A stretch of 64,000 nucleotides of DNA from Acinetobacter sp. ANC 4558 (GTDB lineage: Bacteria > Pseudomonadota > Gammaproteobacteria > Pseudomonadales > Moraxellaceae), in contig NZ_NEGH01000005.1 in assembly GCF_002135375.1 (NCBI RefSeq), forward strand, positions 162,270 through 226,269, in the 5' to 3' direction. The position numbers were made by a program, and so were the translations under genes. Shown piece by piece: positions 58,982 to 64,000 of the stretch. A model generated the notes under the pieces. The model ran no database searches and was not told the DNA's origin. It saw only the letters and a program-made list of their open reading frames with translations. Each line of letters starts with the position of its first letter. Position 1 is the first letter of the stretch.

Positions 58982-61258
58982 CTAATTAAGAATCGTAAAT
59001 TCCTTAAATTCTGTATTCATATTCTCTTGACTAAAGCATATTTTTTTTACAATGGCATTTTGTGAACCTTTATAACACTGCTCAATAACATTTTTTAATG
59101 TTTCTTCTGGACCTTTTATTATAATATCCACTCTATGAACATTATTTATTGAGTTCTGCACATTACCAGTCACTGAACGTAAATCACAAATTTTTTTCAA
59201 CCATTTTCTATATCCAACTCCTTGGACTTTTCCATAAACACTATAGCTGTAAGTCTTAATATTAGGATTAATACTGCCAAATATATTATCAAGTAAAGAC
59301 ATTCCTATATCTCTTGGAAATCCCTTTTCTGGAAAAATTTGCAATCCTAAATCAGGATTAGTGTTTACTTCAATAATTGACCATTTTTGTTTATGAGGTG
59401 ATTTACTAATATCCTCGGCCATTAAGTCCAAACCAACATGATATGGTCCAAGCACAGCTTTTCTAGCATTTACCGCAATATTAATCCAATCAGGATGAAT
59501 ATTATCAGTCTGATCAATACTTTCACCACCCGACCCAATATTAACAGCATCTAGCAGTTGAATTTTTTCATTAACCTTAGGTATTGAATCTAAATGCAAT
59601 CCTCTTTGTAATAAATAATGAATCATTATCGCATTTGGTCTAAAGATTTTACGTGAAAAAAATGGATTTTGCTTTCGGTGTTCAGCTTTTAACTCTATTA
59701 ATTGACTGATGCTATTAACTCCATCACCTACAATATAGGCTGCAATTCTCTGTGTAACAGCACATACTTTATTATCTACCACAACTATTCGATAATCATT
59801 TCCAGATACACACTCTTCAACTAGCACAATTTTTGCTTTCTCTTCTCGACAAATATTCCAGGCAACTTTAAAATCATCTAAAGTTGAGATATATGTTGAG
59901 ACACCAGCCCCTCCTGATCCATCTAATGGTTTTACCACAACTGGTGAATTAAACGTTTTTGCTTTTTCCCATGCTTCTTCCATAAAATCAATTGATATTT
60001 TAAATCCCTTTGGTGTATTAATATTATAATTTTCTAATAAAGATTTTGACTTAAATTTATCATTTGTGAATTCTCTAATGAACGTTTTAGTTTTGCTTGT
60101 CATACCTGAATTAAAAACAACTTGGGTATTTGATTCTTCATGTTCTAATGAAATTACCGTAGGCTCAATGTGCGAAATTCTTAAACCTTTTCGGTATGCT
60201 GCTTCTTTAATAATATCTGTTTGCAAAGCAGATCTTAAATTAGAATTATTAAAAATATTACTTTTACTTAGAATATTTTTTTTATTTTTTTTATTTTCAT
60301 TATCCTTAAAAAAAGATAATTGATTCTTTATTTGCACCAAATCCGTAGCACATGCTAAATATTCTGAAAAATCAGCTTTATTTTGATAAATTTCTCGAAC
60401 CTTAAAGCCCTTATAATTCCATCCTTGATTAAAATCATCGCTTACACAAGTTAGCATTAAAAAATCTATGTCTTTTAGATAATTATCAAATGTATCAGTT
60501 AATCCACTAAAGTTTTTTTTCAGAAAATTAGTTAAATCAACCAAAATGGCACCATTTGATATTTTAGTAGTTTCTTTTAATTTTATAATTTCACCTTTTT
60601 CTGGAATATGATTCTGTGATATTTTATTATTAGTATTTTTAATTTTATAATTTTTATATAGAATATTTTTCATTCTTTCTTTATTTTGTTTTTCAATTAA
60701 CTCATTTATTGATAATAATCCATCACCAATTATAAAAGCTGGTAGTACACCATAGATAGCCGCAAGTTTACCTTTAATAATAAATAGTTTTAGAATATCT
60801 TCAGAAGCTGTTTCCTCAACAGATATTTTATTAAATTTGCTTAATTTATTCCATGCTTTTTCAAACTGACTTATATCTGAAATATTCTTAAATGAAAAAA
60901 TTGATGTAATGTCATCTGGACTAACTGTTATATTACCTTTTTTAAGCAATTCCTCAGCATAACAAATAGCATCAACTTTCTGACTTAAATTATATATTTT
61001 TCTATTAGTATTTAATAGATTAGATATAGTTCCTCTGTCTTTTACATATGAACTAGAATACATTAGTCCTGAAATATTATTTCTATATAATACTGAATTC
61101 TCTATCTTCCATGTGTTTTCATCAAATTTTTCAATTTTTATATTATTTTTAGTAGAAAAAATTTCATCTAAATTTTGATATGGCATTTCAAACCTAAAAT
61201 TATTTAATGCCTGTAAAAATAAATACTCATTACAAAAGCTATCTGAAAAAATTTTCAT
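58982..61258 (-). CDS. Tandem ATP-grasp / acylphosphatase fusion protein (prophage cargo)
   Basis: 758 aa. Residues about 60-300 look like a degenerate ATP-grasp unit lacking the glycine loop. Residues about 340-660 are an intact CphA/GshF-like ATP-grasp: VVVKPLDGSGGAGVST (441-456), LVEECVSGNDYRIVVVD (479-495), and the metal site EVNTNPD (630-636). The halves resemble each other (IIGDGLLSINELIE at 176-189; IVGDGVNSISQLIE at 509-522). Residues 670-756 are an acylphosphatase with catalytic Arg684 in GKVQGVGYR and Asn702 in GNVQN, spaced as in the family (18 apart). AGGATGAATA precedes the ATG. AT-rich compared with neighbours. No known substrate; likely an amide-forming ligase of unknown product. 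Confidence 0.8.
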   Translation of the reverse strand: MKIFSDSFCNEYLFLQALNNFRFEMPYQNLDEIFSTKNNIKIEKFDENTWKIENSVLYRNNISGLMYSSSYVKDRGTISNLLNTNRKIYNLSQKVDAICYAEELLKKGNITVSPDDITSIFSFKNISDISQFEKAWNKLSKFNKISVEETASEDILKLFIIKGKLAAIYGVLPAFIIGDGLLSINELIEKQNKERMKNILYKNYKIKNTNNKISQNHIPEKGEIIKLKETTKISNGAILVDLTNFLKKNFSGLTDTFDNYLKDIDFLMLTCVSDDFNQGWNYKGFKVREIYQNKADFSEYLACATDLVQIKNQLSFFKDNENKKNKKNILSKSNIFNNSNLRSALQTDIIKEAAYRKGLRISHIEPTVISLEHEESNTQVVFNSGMTSKTKTFIREFTNDKFKSKSLLENYNINTPKGFKISIDFMEEAWEKAKTFNSPVVVKPLDGSGGAGVSTYISTLDDFKVAWNICREEKAKIVLVEECVSGNDYRIVVVDNKVCAVTQRIAAYIVGDGVNSISQLIELKAEHRKQNPFFSRKIFRPNAIMIHYLLQRGLHLDSIPKVNEKIQLLDAVNIGSGGESIDQTDNIHPDWINIAVNARKAVLGPYHVGLDLMAEDISKSPHKQKWSIIEVNTNPDLGLQIFPEKGFPRDIGMSLLDNIFGSINPNIKTYSYSVYGKVQGVGYRKWLKKICDLRSVTGNVQNSINNVHRVDIIIKGPEETLKNVIEQCYKGSQNAIVKKICFSQENMNTEFKEFTILN

Positions 61259-61603
61259 TATTCATCCTAAGAATATACTATGATGGTAAAATTAAATTAA
61301 TAAAATACAAAATTTTAATGACCAATAATAACTTATTTTTAATTTTTTAGAGTTTAATTTTAGTTTATTTTTATAATAAAAAACTAGAGTTCTCTCTCAA
61401 TACAACTACGATAGACCTTTTTCATAAATCATTTATCCCTCAATTCCATTCTGTTTCAATAAGAGTAGAGTCATGTGTAGCAACTCAACTGATGGCTCTA
61501 ATCTTCATATTTTTCAAGTCTATTTCTTATCTGCGATTCGAGTTAATGAGCGCATTTATCACTTAAATATATTTTTATATTACAACATTATCTGTTACTG
61601 CAT
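61259..61603. other. Leader and unexplained segment upstream of the cargo gene
   Basis: 345 bp. The left 140 bp carry the cargo-gene promoter and ribosome site. The right 200 bp (61400-61600) are less AT-rich and hold only tiny open frames on either strand; a plus-strand 99-codon frame from 61473 runs through the copy B terminator into the next gene and is not credible. The segment may be the scar of an older insertion. Confidence 0.4.
61373..61400 (-). promoter_or_regulatory. Candidate promoter of the ATP-grasp cargo gene
   Basis: On the minus strand TTGAGA (61400-61395) and TATTAT (61378-61373) are 16 nt apart. Transcription would start near 61365, giving a leader of about 105 nt before the ATG at 61258. 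This lets the gene be read in the lysogen independently of late phage transcription. Confidence 0.5.
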
Positions 61604-61634
61604 AATAAAAAACCCCGAACAATGTCGGGGTGTG
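61604..61634 (-). terminator. Terminator copy B, after the tail gene module
   Basis: Same 31 nt as copy A, stem CCCCGA/TCGGGG with a T run on the minus strand, 13 nt past the stop of the 251-aa gene. It would stop late tail transcripts before they reach the cargo gene. Confidence 0.85.
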
Positions 61635-61647
61635 AGGTTGTTGAACG

Positions 61648-62403
61648 TTATGCGATGCTGTATTTATTTTTATAAAAAGTTATCAGTTGTTCTAAATAAC
61701 CACTGTTTTCTGGTAGAGCTAAATCTATATTTAAACCACCCCATGCATAAGCCTTACCGTTCATATTTCTAAACCAATCCCACTCTTCAGCTTTTAAGCC
61801 ACTTGTTGGCTGAGGGAATGCTCCTCTCGTAACTTTTCCATTAACATTGATGGAACCCACTCCATTCGAGTACGAAAATACTATGATAGAAGGTTTATTA
61901 ACAGGGTCAACGGCCGCTGTCAAAACTGAATTAGCTTCTCGATCTGAAGTTCTTCTCAATCTAGCTGTAGCCCCCACATTACTCAATAATGCATGGAATG
62001 ATGGTAAATCATCCTGTAAAACTTTACGTACTAATCTAAAATCTCGTATTGTATTTAAATCTTGATCATTGTAGTGATCCAATACAACAAAGAATGAAAA
62101 TCCATTCACGTCTATATCGAAATCGCCTAAATGCGTAACCGAATTGTTTAAATTAACATATATACGTTCAACAGCTTTTTGCCCTTGCTCATTTGTCACA
62201 GATGTAAAGGCGTTAGGTAATACTGTCATTGTACCTTTAGCCATATTTAATATTTCTTTGGCACCAGCAATGTAATATTCCGCATCATAATAAGCCTCAA
62301 AGCGTGGAATATGAGCAATTGCAGCACCTACTTCAGTTCTATTGTAACGGCCTAATGATGTCTGACCAACATTAGCACTTGTTAAGCGATTGATAATTTT
62401 CAT
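61648..62403 (-). CDS. Prophage protein of unknown function, tail-associated candidate
   Basis: 251 aa, starting MKIINRLTSANVGQTSLGRY. It follows the tail protein gene by 19 nt and is probably cotranscribed, which suggests a tail or receptor-binding accessory. The sequence reads as beta-rich (VERIYVNLNNSVTHLGDFDI; FSFFVVLDHYND; SIIVFSYSNGVGSINVNGKV), with a tail that recalls lectin/laminin-G-like sandwich domains (GKAYAWGGLNIDLALPENSG). No signal peptide. The family is not recognised with confidence. Confidence 0.6.
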   Translation of the reverse strand: MKIINRLTSANVGQTSLGRYNRTEVGAAIAHIPRFEAYYDAEYYIAGAKEILNMAKGTMTVLPNAFTSVTNEQGQKAVERIYVNLNNSVTHLGDFDIDVNGFSFFVVLDHYNDQDLNTIRDFRLVRKVLQDDLPSFHALLSNVGATARLRRTSDREANSVLTAAVDPVNKPSIIVFSYSNGVGSINVNGKVTRGAFPQPTSGLKAEEWDWFRNMNGKAYAWGGLNIDLALPENSGYLEQLITFYKNKYSIA

Positions 62404-62422
62404 GTGTTTGTCCCAATTAAAT

Positions 62423-64000
62423 TTAAATTGTTGGATTCAGCATTTTGAAATTAATGATTTCATGTAATGCGTGTTTAATAACGTTGATACCGTGTTGTCT
62501 AACTTTATAAATAGAGAAAGGATTCGACCCCACTTCCTCTCTTGGTGTTTCAAGTAAAAATCCTTGCTTATCTAAGCCAAGTTGCCAATGCCTTGCGAAA
62601 GTTCCTCCTGCATTAATCGATAAACGTACAGGCCAACTTGCAGGAAAAATATAGTCTCTTCGCATAACCGTATTGATATGCAAGCTCACTTTTCTAATCA
62701 GCGGTAATGTCTCTTCTTTTGCTGTTGCAAACCATGCAAGACGACTACCTGCAATATTGAAGTTATGAAAATCAATATAGTAATCACAATCGGGAAATCG
62801 CTCTGGGAGTGCCGAAACGATGACTGACTCTGGTTCACTTAAAGGTCTAGGGCCAGCAGCGGTATCGCTTTTTGACCAATCTGTAGGAGAGTTTCGATTT
62901 AAATCTATTTTTCTAGCATTATATCGTGTATTTAAATTTACACCTGAAGGGTTCACGACAGGCACAATAATTAATTGCGTTTGTGCAATAAGTGCAATGT
63001 CTTCATCTTCAAATGTAGTCTCTATAACTCGTTTCATGATCAAATAAAATTGAAGAATTGCATCCTTTTCATTGCCATGTACGCCAGTTGTAATCAAAAT
63101 TTTAGGCGGTGAGGTCAGTTCTTTACCCCAACTTACCTCTGGAGTGTCGGAACCATACTGAAGTGCTTTAGGTGTATAGATATATGCTCGTATTTCGTTT
63201 CCATCACTATCTACACCTAAAACTTCTGATTTTAATTTTGATGATGATTTAGCAACTAACCCATCATATAGTCTATATACACTTTGATGATCGGGTAATA
63301 GTGACCAAACGGATGCGTGATATATTGCATCAGCATAATTATTTTGAACTTTGACACTGTCAAAATTACGATATACATCTCCGTGTGTTATATCATTGGG
63401 ATAAACTTGGCTGAGTTGTAGTTTAGAAAAATCAATCTGATTTGTACTTTCATCGTCTTTTTTAGGAACTGAATTACTGTTTAAAATATTGAAATTCAGA
63501 TCTACTGTTAAAAAAATTGAGTCATCTTTCACAGTATAGAAATCGATATAGACTTCATTTTCGTCCTTTTCATTCCCTGTCTTTTGCAAAATATTGAAGT
63601 CAAAATCAACGAGTATGTAGCTAGGTTTTTCTATTTCAGTATGAAAATCATATAAAAAGTTTGGAACAACATTTCCGTACTTATCAATTGCGACTAATAC
63701 GTTTCCAACTTCATCAATACCACTCCATACCGTTTTTTCATTCAGAATAGACTTGGTGTGGAAATCAAATAAAACATCTGCTTTTTGTGAGACCTCATCT
63801 TTGACATTTGCTAATGCAGTATTCGTTTTAGCAATCTCAGCATCAGAATGAGCAATAGCTAAATCCTTATCACTTGCCCCTGTATCATTCCACTTAGCAC
63901 CATCCCATAACCAAACCTTCTTGGTTTCCATATCCTGTGCAAGACTGCCTTCAATACTTGGTTTGTATTTTTCAAGTGCAGCCTTATTAGCGAATCCACG
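62423..64000 (-). CDS. Phage tail protein with M14 zinc carboxypeptidase domain (5' end outside window)
   Basis: The frame is open through the window edge: 23 in-frame codons (RGFANKAALEKYKPSIEGSL...) precede the Met at 63931, so that Met is not the start. Numbered from it, residues 1-60 are a tail-fibre-like segment (VWLWDGAKWNDTGASDKDLA), 60-155 a beta-repeat region, and 235-495 a peptidase M14 domain: zinc ligands H285 and E288 in TTGVHGNEKDA, H389 in DFHNF, substrate residues N345-R346 in DLNRN, and candidate general base E461 in FLLETPRE. It probably cleaves a peptide or amino-acyl amide on the host surface; the target is unknown. Confidence 0.75.
   Translation of the reverse strand, partial: RGFANKAALEKYKPSIEGSLAQDMETKKVWLWDGAKWNDTGASDKDLAIAHSDAEIAKTNTALANVKDEVSQKADVLFDFHTKSILNEKTVWSGIDEVGNVLVAIDKYGNVVPNFLYDFHTEIEKPSYILVDFDFNILQKTGNEKDENEVYIDFYTVKDDSIFLTVDLNFNILNSNSVPKKDDESTNQIDFSKLQLSQVYPNDITHGDVYRNFDSVKVQNNYADAIYHASVWSLLPDHQSVYRLYDGLVAKSSSKLKSEVLGVDSDGNEIRAYIYTPKALQYGSDTPEVSWGKELTSPPKILITTGVHGNEKDAILQFYLIMKRVIETTFEDEDIALIAQTQLIIVPVVNPSGVNLNTRYNARKIDLNRNSPTDWSKSDTAAGPRPLSEPESVIVSALPERFPDCDYYIDFHNFNIAGSRLAWFATAKEETLPLIRKVSLHINTVMRRDYIFPASWPVRLSINAGGTFARHWQLGLDKQGFLLETPREEVGSNPFSIYKVRQHGINVIKHALHEIINFKMLNPTI

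Larger units (their letters stand above)
57388..64000. mobile_element. Prophage, right-hand part (continues past the window)
   Basis: A run of minus-strand phage genes: tail protein with M14 domain, 251-aa virion-associated candidate, cargo gene, holin, endolysin, Rz/Rz1, ending at a truncated host gene. The order tail to lysis is standard for Caudoviricetes. The left junction is estimated from where the host-like frame at 57256 diverges; the exact attachment core cannot be set without the other end. Confidence 0.8.

Noticed and set aside
58906..61634. Composite transposon flanked by short repeats
   Set aside because: The 31-nt repeats are direct terminator copies, not inverted ends, and there is no transposase or target duplication.
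61473..61772. 99-codon plus-strand frame near the cargo gene
   Set aside because: Crosses terminator copy B and the end of the opposite-strand 251-aa gene; composition is not protein-like.

Overview
The window looks like Acinetobacter (Moraxellaceae) chromosome. It is AT-rich. It carries a monomeric-type NADP isocitrate dehydrogenase, a UmuD with an extended N-terminus next to UmuC, a soluble transhydrogenase, a single-domain NadM, and pabC-mltG-tmk in their usual order. The genus is inferred from protein resemblance and gene content; no search was run.

Layout. 1-2159: 3' truncated icd (minus) with a clear promoter. 2160-3074: a divergent intergenic gap holding a promoter and terminator that fit neither neighbour, a candidate small RNA. 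3075-8164: umuDC, a glutathione transferase, and a LysR regulator divergent from a YbfB-type MFS carrier. 8284-14885: accessory catabolic/transport block (LysR, cupin dioxygenase-like protein, iron alcohol dehydrogenase, SDR, MHS symporter, BASS carrier). 15391-17535: Fur-box-controlled TonB siderophore receptor. 17705-18110: transposase debris. 18218-19872: catalase-like peroxidase plus cytochrome b561. 20189-26559: thioesterase, HtrA protease, nadB, tmk, mltG, pabC. 26732-32217: sulfate uptake operon (sbp, hydrolase, cysT, cysW, cysA, cysB-like). 32278-34111: two tandem outer-membrane barrel paralogues. 34442-41927: dapD, queE, queC, Bcp peroxiredoxin, ArgO/ArgP-like pair, nadM, enoyl-CoA hydratase, nitroreductase. 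42332-46467: tripartite tricarboxylate transporter plus an AbrB-like membrane protein. 46473-57136: yqfO-like gene, purL, three tandem M28 peptidase lipoproteins (the middle one decayed), sthA, lipA.

57256-64000: prophage end. A carboxymuconolactone-decarboxylase-like gene is cut after about 40 codons. Prophage sequence follows, transcribed towards the junction: a tail protein carrying an M14 carboxypeptidase domain (continues past the window), a 251-aa protein, a cargo gene, holin, GH24 endolysin and Rz with Rz1 nested inside it.

The most unusual item is the cargo gene at 58982-61258. It encodes a 758-residue protein with a degenerate ATP-grasp half, an intact CphA/GshF-like ATP-grasp half and a C-terminal acylphosphatase domain with both catalytic residues. 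It has its own candidate promoter and ends at a terminator that is a 31-nt exact copy of the one closing the tail operon, the classical layout of a phage moron. I know of no described function for this architecture in a prophage; its role is open.
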